From positions 56,437 through 120,436 of the forward strand of contig NZ_JAKLTS010000013.1 of assembly GCF_022012445.1 (NCBI RefSeq): 64,000 nucleotides of DNA, read 5' to 3'. Within the stretch, counting starts at the first letter, position 1, and each line of letters starts with the position of its first letter. The translations under genes and the position numbers were made by a program. This document shows, piece by piece, positions 54,149 to 63,177 of this stretch. The notes under the pieces were generated by a model. It ran no database searches and was not told the origin of the DNA. It worked only from the letters and a program-made list of their open reading frames with translations. The DNA is from Massilia sp. TS11 (GTDB taxonomy: Bacteria; Pseudomonadota; Gammaproteobacteria; Burkholderiales; Burkholderiaceae_D).

Positions 54149-55107
54149 AAGCGGTGCGTCATGCCGATCTGGATGACGTTCTGCGATTTCACCTGCTCGC
54201 GGCCGTACTGGGCGTACAGGTCGCTGCGCTTGGACAGGTGGTACTCGTAGCCGGCGTTGATGGTTTTCACCATGTCCTTGTCGCTGTACTTGTTGTTGCT
54301 GTTTTTCTGACGCAGGATCGACAGCTTCAGGTCGCCCTGGCCCAGCGTGTAGTTGGCGCCGAACTGGTTGGCCTTGTACTCGCCGGTGGCCGCCACGTGG
54401 GTGTCGCCCGAAGCGTGGGCCGCCGACAGACGCAGGTCGCCGAACTTGTAGGCACCGCCGAACATCCACATCGACGGTTGATCGGTCGTGGTGGCGGCTG
54501 CCTGGACGGCTTTCTCGTAGCCGGCGTGCAGGTAGACCGGGCCGTCTTCGTACTGGACCAGCAGGTCGTAGCCGGCCTTGGCGCCCGACACTTCCGACGC
54601 CACGTACTGGGCCGAGAAGGTCACGCCGGCCGTTTTCGGGGCGACATAGGTCAGCGCGTTCGACACGCGCGAGGACGACACGCCGACGCGGAAGGCGGCT
54701 TCATTGATCTTGCCGAGGTAGCCGTCAGCACCGAAGGGCTCGATTTTGCCCTGGGCGCCGTCGACGATATTCTTGGTGCGGCCCAGGTAGACGGTACCGA
54801 AGTCACCCTTCAGGCCGACCCAGGATTGACGGTCGAACAGGTTGCCCTTCTGGGCGCCGGTGTCGGCCAGGATTTCCTGTTCCAGGTTGAACACGGCCGA
54901 CAGGCCGCCACCCAGGTCTTCGGTGCCGCGGAAGCCGAGGCGCGAGGGGTGATTTTCACGCTCGATCAGCGACTGGCCGCTGATTTTGGCAAAGCCGAGG
55001 TCGACCAGACCGTAGATCTGGACATTGGTGCTTTGGGCCTGGGCCGAAGCGGCGAAGGCGGACAGGATCAGGGCTGCGAGAGTAATCTTTTTCACTTGAA
55101 TGCTCAT
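54145..55107 (-). CDS. Gram-negative porin
   Basis: This 320-residue outer-membrane beta-barrel has signal peptide KKITLAALILSAFAASAQA. The mature start QSTNVQIYGLVDLGFAKISG, the SRLGFRGTEDLGGGLSAVFNLE segment and the terminal aromatic residue (MTHRF, C-terminal Phe) are classic for betaproteobacterial general porins. It allows diffusion of small hydrophilic solutes. The ATG was chosen at the signal peptide; the frame upstream is non-coding. It is monocistronic, with its own presumed promoter in 55108-55214. Confidence 0.92.
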   Translation of the reverse strand: MSIQVKKITLAALILSAFAASAQAQSTNVQIYGLVDLGFAKISGQSLIERENHPSRLGFRGTEDLGGGLSAVFNLEQEILADTGAQKGNLFDRQSWVGLKGDFGTVYLGRTKNIVDGAQGKIEPFGADGYLGKINEAAFRVGVSSSRVSNALTYVAPKTAGVTFSAQYVASEVSGAKAGYDLLVQYEDGPVYLHAGYEKAVQAAATTTDQPSMWMFGGAYKFGDLRLSAAHASGDTHVAATGEYKANQFGANYTLGQGDLKLSILRQKNSNNKYSDKDMVKTINAGYEYHLSKRSDLYAQYGREQVKSQNVIQIGMTHRF

Positions 55108-55214
55108 GGTTTGTTGAAGAGGAACTACTGGCCGCGCATTCTGAACAGAAATTGCTTCAACAATGTGACATGTTGCACTGCAAGGAAGATTACCCTCACA
55201 AGCCTTGGGGAATA

Positions 55215-55853
55215 TCAATACGCGACGCTGAAGCGTTGGCGCAGGTGGCGGCCCTGCTCCAGTTCGTCGACCATGGCGGCCGCGTAGTCGGCCACCGAGA
55301 CCTGGCTCTCGCCCTTGGCGTCGACCAGCAGCTGATCACCGCCGAGGCGGAACTGGCCAGTGCGCGGACCGGGCACGAGGTGGGCGGCCGGGCTCAGCAT
55401 GGTCCAGTCGAGCGCCGTTTGCGCCTGCAGCAGGGTCAGCGCCGTGCGCGCGCCCTCGGCCGTGCCCTTCCATTCGGCCGGGAAGGCGGGCGTGTCGACC
55501 AGTTGCAGGCCGGGCGCCACTTCGAGACTGCCGGCCCCGCCGACGACCAGCAGGCGGCGCAGGCCGGCCGCGCGGGTGGCATCGATGATGGCGCGGATGC
55601 CGCGCACGTAGTAGCCGTAGACATCGGCCTGGGCATGGCCGGAGAAGGCGCTGATCACCGCGTCGTGCCCGGCCAGCTGGGCCGCCAGCGCCGCGCTGTC
55701 GAGCACATCGGTTTTGAGGGCCGTCAGGCCGGGCTGCGCCGCCAGGCGCTCGGGACGGGTGACCAGGGCCGTCACCGCGTGGCCACGGTGCAGCAGCTCA
55801 TCGCGCAGCGCGCTGCCAACAAAGCCGGTGGCGCCAATCAGGGCAATTTTCAT
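55215..55853 (-). CDS. NmrA/SDR-type NAD(P)-binding reductase
   Basis: The 212-residue protein opens with a Rossmann glycine motif KIALIGATGFVGSAL (residues 2-16), then VISAFSGHAQ and RRLLVVGGAGSLEV. This resembles the atypical short-chain dehydrogenase/NmrA-like group (YwnB/BLVRB-like). GGAAAG provides a ribosome site at ATG 55853. It is divergent from a LysR regulator with 110 bases between starts, the usual arrangement of a regulator and its target. The substrate is unknown. Confidence 0.85.
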   Translation of the reverse strand: MKIALIGATGFVGSALRDELLHRGHAVTALVTRPERLAAQPGLTALKTDVLDSAALAAQLAGHDAVISAFSGHAQADVYGYYVRGIRAIIDATRAAGLRRLLVVGGAGSLEVAPGLQLVDTPAFPAEWKGTAEGARTALTLLQAQTALDWTMLSPAAHLVPGPRTGQFRLGGDQLLVDAKGESQVSVADYAAAMVDELEQGRHLRQRFSVAY

Positions 55854-55963
55854 GATCTTTCCTTTCAAGGTGGTCAATAGATGACGCCATCTTGCCGAAA
55901 ACGATTGATTAGATAAACGATAGAACACATAATTCATTCATCTGTTTTTCTTAATAATTACCC

Positions 55964-56869
55964 ATGTCCCTGCCCGGCCGCCCCGACCTCAACGACTTGG
56001 CCGTCTTCGCTGCCGTGGCCGACAGCGGCGGTTTTGCGGCCGCGGCCCAGCGCCTTGGCGTGGCACCGGCCAAGGTCAGCGTCGAAGTAGCGCGTCTGGA
56101 AAAGCAACTGGGGCTGGCCCTGTTCACGCGCACCACGCGCAAGGTGGTGCTGACCGAGGCCGGCGCCGCCCTGTATGCCGAGGCGGCGCCCTTGCTGAGC
56201 CGCCTGTGGGACGCGATGGAGGCCGCCCCGGGCGCGCCGGGCGTGCTGCGCGGCAGCCTGCGCATCGCCACCTCGGTCGAGCATGCGGCGCAGTCGCTGG
56301 CCCCGGCCGTGGCCGCGTTCGCGCGCCTGCACCCGGAGCTGCAGATCGATCTGCGCTCGAGCGACCGGGTAGTCGATCTGGTGGAGGAAGGCATCGACGT
56401 GGCGATCCGCATGGGCTGGCTGCGCGATTCGAGCCTGCGCGCCGTGCGCCTGCGCGACTTTGAACAGTATGTGGTGGCCGCGCCCGCCTATCTGCAGGGA
56501 CGGCCGCTGCCGCAGCGCCCCGAGGACCTGCTGGCCCTCGACTGGCTGGCCCTGAGCCTGCTGCGCACGCCGCTCAGCTGGACCTTCAGCGCGCCCGATG
56601 GCAGCAGCCAGGTGCTGCACCTGCGCTCGCGCCTGCGCGTCGATTCGCCGTCGACGCTGCGCGCCCTGCTGGCGGCCGGCGCCGGTGTCAGTGTGCTGGA
56701 GGAATTCAGCCTGAAGGCGGCCTTGGCCTCGGGCGAGCTGGTGCGCCTGCTGCCCGCCTGGCGCCTGCCGACCGGCGGGGTGTTCGCCGTGTTCCCGCCC
56801 GGGCGCCAGCTGCCGCGCAAGGTACAGGCCTTCGTCGACTTCTACCGCGCCTGGCTGGCCCAGGCCTGA
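55964..56869 (+). CDS. LysR-family transcriptional regulator
   Basis: The 301-residue protein has an N-terminal winged helix-turn-helix (DLAVFAAVADSGGFAAAAQRLG; KVSVEVARLEKQLGLALFTR) and a C-terminal LysR substrate-binding domain. It is divergent from the NmrA-like reductase gene and probably controls it through the AT-rich 55854-55963 region. It belongs to the common CrgA/DsdC-like subgroup. No ligand can be inferred. Its stop abuts that of the convergent cysB-like gene without overlap. Confidence 0.9.
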   Translation: MSLPGRPDLNDLAVFAAVADSGGFAAAAQRLGVAPAKVSVEVARLEKQLGLALFTRTTRKVVLTEAGAALYAEAAPLLSRLWDAMEAAPGAPGVLRGSLRIATSVEHAAQSLAPAVAAFARLHPELQIDLRSSDRVVDLVEEGIDVAIRMGWLRDSSLRAVRLRDFEQYVVAAPAYLQGRPLPQRPEDLLALDWLALSLLRTPLSWTFSAPDGSSQVLHLRSRLRVDSPSTLRALLAAGAGVSVLEEFSLKAALASGELVRLLPAWRLPTGGVFAVFPPGRQLPRKVQAFVDFYRAWLAQA

Positions 56870-57811
56870 TCAGAGTTCGTAGTTGTCTTTGCTGCCGTGC
56901 ATGGCCGACTCGACCATCTTGCGGTTCAGCGTCGGGGCCAGCAGTTCGATGAAGGTGTAGACATAGCTGCGCAGATAGGCGCCCTGCTTGATGGCCACGC
57001 GCGAGACATTCATGCCCAGCAGATGGCCGACCGGAATCGCGCGCAGATTGCGGTCGCGCTCGGGATCGAAGGCCATGCCGGCGATCATGCCGATCCCCAT
57101 GCCGAGTTCGACATAAGTCTTGATCACGTCGGCGTCGATGGCTTCGAGCAGGATATCGGGCTTGAGCCCGCGCAGCTGGAAGGCGTGGTCGATCTTGTTG
57201 CGCCCGGCAAAGGCGGCGTCATAGGTGATGATCGGATAACTGGCGATGTCTTCCAGGCTCAGCAGCTTGGCGCGCAGCAGCGGATGCTCAGGCGGAACAA
57301 TCACCACATGCTCCCACTGGTAACATGGCAGGGTCACCAGGCCGTCGACGCTGGCGATCGACTCGGTGGCGATGGCCAGATCGGCCTGGTCGCGCAGCAC
57401 CATCTCGGCGATCTGCTTGGGGTTGCCCTGCAACAGAGACAGGCGCACCTTGGGAAAGCGCTGCATGAAGGCCTGGACCACGCGCGGCAAGGTGTAGCGC
57501 GCCTGGGTGTGGGTGGTGGCGATGGTGAAGCTGCCGCTGTCCTGGGCCGCGTATTCCTTGCCGATGCGCTTGAGCGAGTCGATCTCTTGCATGATCAGCT
57601 CGACCGACTGCAAGACCAGCCGGCCCGGCTCGGTCAGGCCGCGGATGCGCTTGCCGTGGCGCGTAAAGATGTCCACGCCCAGCTCTTCTTCGAGCTCGAT
57701 AATGGCCTTGGACACCCCGGGCTGCGAAGTGAACAGGGCCTTGGCCGCATCGGTCAGGTTGAAATTCTGGCGCACGGCCTCGCGCACGAAACGCAGCTGA
57801 TGGAGATTCAT
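56870..57811 (-). CDS. cysB: CysB-family LysR regulator
   Basis: This 313-residue LysR protein belongs to the CysB/Cbl branch. It opens with MNLHQLRFVREAVRQNFNLTDAAKAL and FTSQPGVSKAIIELEEELG, and the ligand domain has TTHTQARYTLP and DLAIATES as in CysB. CysB activates sulfate assimilation genes in response to O-acetyl or N-acetylserine. It is divergent from cysI with 149 bases between starts, and this gap has an inverted repeat. It almost certainly regulates the adjacent cys operon. Confidence 0.9.
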   Translation of the reverse strand: MNLHQLRFVREAVRQNFNLTDAAKALFTSQPGVSKAIIELEEELGVDIFTRHGKRIRGLTEPGRLVLQSVELIMQEIDSLKRIGKEYAAQDSGSFTIATTHTQARYTLPRVVQAFMQRFPKVRLSLLQGNPKQIAEMVLRDQADLAIATESIASVDGLVTLPCYQWEHVVIVPPEHPLLRAKLLSLEDIASYPIITYDAAFAGRNKIDHAFQLRGLKPDILLEAIDADVIKTYVELGMGIGMIAGMAFDPERDRNLRAIPVGHLLGMNVSRVAIKQGAYLRSYVYTFIELLAPTLNRKMVESAMHGSKDNYEL

Positions 57812-57839
57812 TGCAATCTATTCAATAGTTACCCGCGAT

Positions 57840-57870
57840 TTTGCTTATGCCAAATGCGCATATAAGCAAA
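57840..57870. promoter_or_regulatory. Inverted repeat between cysB and cysI (possible CysB operator)
   Basis: TTTGCTTAT (57840-57848) and ATAAGCAAA (57862-57870) form a perfect 9-bp dyad with a 13-base spacer in the AT-rich divergent region. The half-site end ATAA resembles known CysB sites. It is 29 bases from the cysB start and 91 from cysI, so it could control both. Confidence 0.5.
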
Positions 57871-57960
57871 TGAATACTAAGTCGTAGGGAATAAAGGAAG
57901 AGTTTATTACTATTTCGGGAAATGTGGGGCATTGCCCCTGTGTCCAATCGGAAATCACGC

Positions 57961-59649
57961 ATGTATCGCTACGACCAATACGACCATCTCATCGTCAAAC
58001 AGCGCATTGCGCAGTACCGCGACCAGGTACGCCGGCGCCTGGCCGACGAGCTGACGGAAGCCGAATTCCTGCCGCTGCGCCTGCAGAACGGCCTCTACAT
58101 GCAGCGCCATGCCTACATGCTGCGCATTGCCGTGCCGTATGGCCTGCTGGCCGCGTGCCAGGTGCGCATGTTCGCCCACATCGCCCGCAAGTACGACCGT
58201 GGCTACGGCCACTTCACCACGCGCCAGAACATCCAGTTCAACTGGATCAATCTGGAAGAGACGCCCGACATTCTCGACGATCTGGCTTCGGTCGAGATGC
58301 ACGCGATCCAGACTTCGGGCAACTGCATCCGCAATATCACGACCGACCAGTTCGCCGGCGTGGCGCCGGACGAGATCGTCGATCCGCGCCCCTTCGCTGA
58401 AATCCTGCGCCAGTGGTCGACCTTCCATCCGGAATTCGCCGCGCTGCCGCGCAAGTTCAAGATCGCCATCAGCGGCGCCGCCCAGGACCGCGCCGCCACC
58501 CAGGTGCACGATATCGGCCTGCACGCCGTGCGCAATGCGGCCGGCGAAGTCGGCTTCCGCGTACTGGTCGGCGGCGGCATGGGCCGCACCCCGATCATCG
58601 GCAGCGTGATCCGCGAATTCCTGCCCTGGCAGCATGTGATGACCTATATCGAGGCCATCATGCGCGTGTACAACCTGTACGGCCGGCGCGACAACAAGTA
58701 CAAGGCCCGCATCAAAATCCTGGTCAAGGCCACGGGCGTGGAGGAATTCGCGCGCCAGGTGGAGGCCGAATGGGCCGATCTGCGCGACAGCGCAGGCACG
58801 CTGACCCAGGACGAGCTGGAGCGCGTGGCGGCCTGGTTCAGCCCGCCCGCCTATGCGGCCCTGGACGACATCGACGTGCGCGCCGCGCATGCCGACAACA
58901 AGGCCTTTACCAACTGGCTGCAGCGCAACGTCAAGCCGCACAAGATGCCCGGCTATGCGGCCGTGGTGCTGTCGCTCAAGAAAACCGGCGTGCCGCCCGG
59001 CGACGCCACCGCCGAGCAGCTCGATTTCGTGGCCGATCTGGCCGAGCGCTACAGCTTCGGCGAACTGCGCGCCACCCACGAGCAGAACCTGGTGCTGGCC
59101 GATGTGCGCCAGGACCAGCTGTTCGCCCTGTGGCAGGAAATCAAGGCCAAGGGCCTGGCCACGCCGAATATCGGCCTGCTGACCGACCTGATCTGCTGCC
59201 CCGGCGGCGACTTCTGCTCGCTGGCCAACGCCAAGTCGATCCCGATTGCGGCCGCGATTGCCGAGCGCTTCGACGACATCGACTACCAGCATGACATCGG
59301 CGAGATCGAACTGAATATCTCGGGCTGCATCAATGCCTGCGGCCACCACCACGTCGGCAATATCGGCGTGCTCGGCGTCGACAAGGATGGCGCCGAGTGG
59401 TACCAGGTGTCGATCGGCGGCGCCCAGGGCAATGCCACGGCGATCGGCAAGATCATCGGCCCCTCGTTCAGCGCCCTGCAGATGCCCGAAGTCATCGCCC
59501 GCCTGCTGCACGTGTATGTGCGCGAGCGCGTCGAGGGCGAGCGCTTTGTCGACACCGTACAACGCCTGGGCATCACGCCCTTCAAGGAACACGTGTATGC
59601 CAGCCCCATCAGCACTGGCCTGCTGCACGGAGAGGATGAATATGTCTGA
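57961..59649 (+). CDS. cysI: Siroheme sulfite (nitrite/sulfite) reductase
   Basis: The 562-residue hemoprotein reduces sulfite to sulfide. The coupled siroheme/[4Fe-4S] site is visible as CCPGGDFCSLANAK and SGCINACGHHHVGNIG (the Cx5C...Cx3C pattern). Substrate and siroheme-contacting segments GHFTTRQNIQFNWI and SGNCIRNITT are present. No cysJ flavoprotein is encoded, so the electron donor is probably ferredoxin or another partner. ATG 57961 is preceded by GGAAA. It leads the operon, with an 8-base overlap into the DUF934 gene, and cobA for siroheme synthesis is at the far end. Confidence 0.93.
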   Translation: MYRYDQYDHLIVKQRIAQYRDQVRRRLADELTEAEFLPLRLQNGLYMQRHAYMLRIAVPYGLLAACQVRMFAHIARKYDRGYGHFTTRQNIQFNWINLEETPDILDDLASVEMHAIQTSGNCIRNITTDQFAGVAPDEIVDPRPFAEILRQWSTFHPEFAALPRKFKIAISGAAQDRAATQVHDIGLHAVRNAAGEVGFRVLVGGGMGRTPIIGSVIREFLPWQHVMTYIEAIMRVYNLYGRRDNKYKARIKILVKATGVEEFARQVEAEWADLRDSAGTLTQDELERVAAWFSPPAYAALDDIDVRAAHADNKAFTNWLQRNVKPHKMPGYAAVVLSLKKTGVPPGDATAEQLDFVADLAERYSFGELRATHEQNLVLADVRQDQLFALWQEIKAKGLATPNIGLLTDLICCPGGDFCSLANAKSIPIAAAIAERFDDIDYQHDIGEIELNISGCINACGHHHVGNIGVLGVDKDGAEWYQVSIGGAQGNATAIGKIIGPSFSALQMPEVIARLLHVYVRERVEGERFVDTVQRLGITPFKEHVYASPISTGLLHGEDEYV

Positions 59650-60193
59650 GCAACGCATCATCAAGGACCGCGCCATCGTCGCGGACACGTGGCAGCTGCT
59701 GCGTCTGGAAGAAGGCCAGGACGCCGCCAGCGTCAGCGTGCCCGCTGGTCAAGTGATCGTGCCGCTGGCCGTCTACCTGGCCCAGCAGCCGGCACTGGCC
59801 AGCCGCCCTGCCCTCGGCGTCTGGATCGCGCCCGACGAAGACCCGCGCGCCCTGCAGGGCCAGCTCGAGCGTCTGGCAGTGGTCGCCATCGACTTCCCCA
59901 AGTTCACCGACGGGCGCGGCTACTCGCATGCCTGGAACCTGCGCACCCGGCTCGGCTACACGGGCGAGCTGCGCGCCATCGGCGACGTGCTGCGCGACCA
60001 GCTGTTCGCCATGCAGCGGGTCGGCTTCAATGCCTTCGCCACCCGCCCCGACCGCCCGATCGAGGACGCGCTCAAGGGCCTGACGGATTTCTCGGAAGTG
60101 TATTCGGCCTCGGTCGACCAGCGCCTGCCGCTGTTCCGCCGCGTCACACGTGGCCTCGCGCCCGAACTCAACGACATCGGCGCGGGGATCTGA
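59642..60193 (+). CDS. DUF934 protein of the sulfate-assimilation operon
   Basis: The 183-residue protein has no known catalytic residues but matches the DUF934 pattern, with FPKFTDGRGYSHAWNLRTRLGY in the middle and LRDQLFAMQRVGFNAF toward the end. It regularly lies between cysI and cysH in beta- and alphaproteobacteria, so an accessory role in sulfite reduction, perhaps electron supply or assembly, is inferred. GAGAGG precedes ATG 59642, which overlaps the cysI end. Confidence 0.85.
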   Translation: MSEQRIIKDRAIVADTWQLLRLEEGQDAASVSVPAGQVIVPLAVYLAQQPALASRPALGVWIAPDEDPRALQGQLERLAVVAIDFPKFTDGRGYSHAWNLRTRLGYTGELRAIGDVLRDQLFAMQRVGFNAFATRPDRPIEDALKGLTDFSEVYSASVDQRLPLFRRVTRGLAPELNDIGAGI

Positions 60194-60194
60194 G

Positions 60195-60911
60195 ATGAGC
60201 GATCTGCAAGCCCGCATCGACGCCAGCACGGCTGTGCTGCGCCAGGTGGCGACCGAGTTTTCGCCGGCCGTGTTCGCCTCGAGCCTGGCCGCCGAGGACA
60301 TGGTCCTGACCGACCTCATCCTGCGTAACGCCCTGCCGATCGGCATCTTCACGCTCGACACCGGGCGCCTGCATGCCGAGACTCTGGCCATGCTCGACAC
60401 CATTGCCACCCACTACGGCCAGGCGATCAGCGTCTACCGGCCCGCGCCGGAAGCGGTCGAGGCCTATGTCAGCGCCCACGGCCTGAACGCCTTCTACAAC
60501 AGCATCGCGCTGCGCCATGCCTGCTGCCAGGTGCGCAAGGTCGAGCCGCTGAACCGTGCGCTGCAAGGCCAGCGCGCCTGGATCACCGGCCAGCGCCGCG
60601 CCCAGGCCGTCACGCGCGCCGACCTGCCCGTGCACGAGCACGACAGCGCGCGCGGCATGGAGAAGTTCAACCCCCTGGCCGACTGGAGCGAAGCGGACGT
60701 CTGGAATTACATCCGCGCCCAGGGCGTACCCTATAATCCCTTGCATGATCAGGGCTATCCCTCGATCGGCTGCGCGCCCTGCACGCGCGCGATCGAGCCG
60801 GGCGAGGATGTGCGCGCCGGCCGCTGGTGGTGGGAAAACCCCGACCAGAAAGAATGCGGCCTGCACCTCGTCGACGGCAAGCTCATCCGAATTAAACAAG
60901 TCTCCGCCTAA
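60195..60911 (+). CDS. cysH: Adenylylsulfate (APS) reductase, thioredoxin-dependent
   Basis: This 238-residue reductase converts APS to sulfite. It has the four iron-sulfur cysteines C110/C111 and C193/C196 (HACCQVRK; GCAPC), which mark APS-type enzymes, rather than the cluster-less PAPS reductase of E. coli. The catalytic cysteine is C221 in KECGLH. FTLDTGRLHAET and the WSEADVWNYI segment also fit. The lack of cysC in the operon agrees with direct APS reduction. It starts one base after the DUF934 stop, and cysD follows after three bases. Confidence 0.93.
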   Translation: MSDLQARIDASTAVLRQVATEFSPAVFASSLAAEDMVLTDLILRNALPIGIFTLDTGRLHAETLAMLDTIATHYGQAISVYRPAPEAVEAYVSAHGLNAFYNSIALRHACCQVRKVEPLNRALQGQRAWITGQRRAQAVTRADLPVHEHDSARGMEKFNPLADWSEADVWNYIRAQGVPYNPLHDQGYPSIGCAPCTRAIEPGEDVRAGRWWWENPDQKECGLHLVDGKLIRIKQVSA

Positions 60912-60914
60912 GTT

Positions 60915-61847
60915 ATGACCACTGTGACCGACTCCGTCCTCGCCGACGTCAACGCCCGCCACCTCGATGCGCTCGAATCCGAGGCCATCCACATCATGCG
61001 TGAGGTGGCCGCCGAGTGCAGCAATCCGGCCCTGCTGTTTTCGGGCGGGAAGGACTCCGTGGTCCTGCTGCGCATCGCCGAAAAGGCCTTCCGCCCCGGC
61101 AAATTCCCCTTCCCCCTCGTGCACATCGACACCGGCCACAATTTCGCGGAAGTGATCGCCTTCCGCGACGCCCGCGTGGCCGAACTGGGCGAGCGCCTGA
61201 TCGTCGGCGCCGTCGAAGACTCGATCCGCAAAGGCACGGTGCGCCTGCGCAATCCGGCCACCGATTCGCGCAATGCCGCCCAGGCCGTCACCCTGCTCGA
61301 AACCATCGAAGCGCATGGCTTTGACGCCTGCATCGGCGGCGCCCGCCGCGACGAGGAAAAGGCGCGCGCCAAGGAACGCATCTTCTCCTTCCGCGACGAA
61401 TTCGGCCAGTGGGACCCCAAGGCCCAGCGCCCCGAGCTGTGGGACCTGTATAACACGCGCGTCCATCCGGGCGAGAACATGCGCGTGTTCCCGATCTCCA
61501 ACTGGACCGAGCTCGACGTGTGGCAATACATCGCGCGCGAGCAGCTGGCCCTGCCCTCGATCTATTTCGCGCACGAACGCCAGGTCATCCCGCGCAATGG
61601 CCTGCTGGTGCCGCTGACCGAGCTGACCCCGGCGCGCGACGGCGAAAGCGTGGAAACGCGGGTCGTGCGCTTCCGCACCGTGGGCGATATTTCCTGCACC
61701 TGCCCGGTGGCTTCGGAGGCCAATACCGTCGAGCAGATCATCGCCGAGACGGCCGTCACCCAGATCACCGAACGCGGCGCCACGCGCATGGACGACCAGA
61801 CCTCGGAAGCCTCGATGGAAAAACGCAAGAAACAAGGTTACTTCTGA
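60915..61847 (+). CDS. cysD: Sulfate adenylyltransferase subunit 2
   Basis: The 310-residue small subunit of ATP sulfurylase makes APS from ATP and sulfate. The PP-loop is LLFSGGKDSVVLLRIAEKAF (residues about 40-59). HIDTGHNFAEVIAFRD, the GGARRDEEKARAKER motif and the C-terminal MEKRKKQGYF are standard. It overlaps cysN by one base (TGATG) and acts as a heterodimer with CysN, which couples GTP hydrolysis to catalysis. Confidence 0.97.
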   Translation: MTTVTDSVLADVNARHLDALESEAIHIMREVAAECSNPALLFSGGKDSVVLLRIAEKAFRPGKFPFPLVHIDTGHNFAEVIAFRDARVAELGERLIVGAVEDSIRKGTVRLRNPATDSRNAAQAVTLLETIEAHGFDACIGGARRDEEKARAKERIFSFRDEFGQWDPKAQRPELWDLYNTRVHPGENMRVFPISNWTELDVWQYIAREQLALPSIYFAHERQVIPRNGLLVPLTELTPARDGESVETRVVRFRTVGDISCTCPVASEANTVEQIIAETAVTQITERGATRMDDQTSEASMEKRKKQGYF

Positions 61848-63169
61848 TGAATGCCATGAACGAACACAGCAAAGCACGACCGGACAGCGCAGCGGGCCTG
61901 CTGCGCTTTATCACCGCCGGCTCCGTCGATGACGGCAAGAGCACCCTGATCGGCCGCCTGCTGTACGACAGCAAGGGCATCTTCGCCGACCAGCTGGCCG
62001 CCGTCTCGCGCGCCAAGCACAAGCGCACCGTGGGCGACACCATCGACCTGTCGCTGCTGACCGACGGCCTCGAAGCCGAGCGCGAACAGGGCATCACGAT
62101 CGACGTCGCCTACCGCTATTTCGCCACGCCCAAGCGCAAGTTCATCATCGCCGACACGCCCGGGCACGAGCAGTACACGCGCAATATGGTCACCGGCGCC
62201 TCCACCGCCGACGCCGTCATCATCCTGATCGACGTGTCCAAGGTGAAGCTCGGCGCGGACGGCAGTGTCGAGCTGCTGACCCAGACCAAGCGCCATTCGA
62301 CGATTGCCCACCTGCTGCAGATCGAGCACGTGATCGTGGCCGTCAACAAGATGGACCTGGTCGATTACGACCAGCGCGTCTACGAGCGTATCGTGGCCGC
62401 CTACCGCAGCTTCGCCGACACGCTCGGCATCCGCCAGGTGACGCCGCTGCCGCTGTCGGCCCTGGTCGGCGACAACGTGGTCGAGGCCAGCGACAAGATG
62501 CCCTGGTACCAGGGGCCGACCCTGATCGAGGTGCTCGAAAACCTGTCCGTGTACGACGAAGCCCACGCCCAGCCGTTCCGCTTCCCGGTGCAGCTGGTGG
62601 CGCGCCACAACGGCCACGAGGCGAACGACTTCCGCGGCTACATGGGCCGGATCGAAGCCGGCGCCGTCGCCGTCGGCGACGCACTGCTGGTGCAGCCCTC
62701 GGGCCAGCGCGCGACCGTCAAGGAAATCCTGACCTTCGACGGTCCGCTGCAGAGCGCCGCGGCCGGCAAGTCGGTCACCCTGCTGCTCAACGAATACGTC
62801 GACGTCTCGCGCGGCGACGTGCTGGCTGCGGCCGAGCGGCCGGCCACCCTGCTCAAGCAGGTGCAGGCCGACGTCTGCTGGCTCAGCGAAGAGCCGCTCG
62901 ATCTGCGCCGCAAGTACTGGCTCAAGCACGGCACCAAGCAGACCGCCGCCAAGGTCAAGGCGATCGACAGCCTGCTGGACATCAACACCCAGGAACGGCG
63001 CAGCGCCGAGGGCCTCAAGCTCAACGACATCGCCCGCATCGAGCTGGCCGTGCAGCAGCCGCTGGCGGCCGACGCCTATGCCGACATCCGCGCGACGGGC
63101 GCCTTCATCCTCATCGATGAAGTCACCCACCAGACGGTGGCGGCCGGCATGATCCGCCTGCCCGCCTGA
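61847..63169 (+). CDS. cysN: Sulfate adenylyltransferase subunit 1 (GTPase)
   Basis: The 440-residue GTPase subunit of ATP sulfurylase has G1 AGSVDDGKSTLIGRLLYDSK (about residues 24-43), the G2 region with GITIDVAYR, G3 ADTPGHEQY and G4 AVNKMDLVDY, and ends with an EF-Tu-like barrel. There is no fused CysC (APS kinase) domain, consistent with the APS-reductase route. ATG 61847 overlaps the cysD stop. cobA starts eight bases after it. Confidence 0.96.
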   Translation: MNAMNEHSKARPDSAAGLLRFITAGSVDDGKSTLIGRLLYDSKGIFADQLAAVSRAKHKRTVGDTIDLSLLTDGLEAEREQGITIDVAYRYFATPKRKFIIADTPGHEQYTRNMVTGASTADAVIILIDVSKVKLGADGSVELLTQTKRHSTIAHLLQIEHVIVAVNKMDLVDYDQRVYERIVAAYRSFADTLGIRQVTPLPLSALVGDNVVEASDKMPWYQGPTLIEVLENLSVYDEAHAQPFRFPVQLVARHNGHEANDFRGYMGRIEAGAVAVGDALLVQPSGQRATVKEILTFDGPLQSAAAGKSVTLLLNEYVDVSRGDVLAAAERPATLLKQVQADVCWLSEEPLDLRRKYWLKHGTKQTAAKVKAIDSLLDINTQERRSAEGLKLNDIARIELAVQQPLAADAYADIRATGAFILIDEVTHQTVAAGMIRLPA

Positions 63170-63177
63170 GGCCCGCC

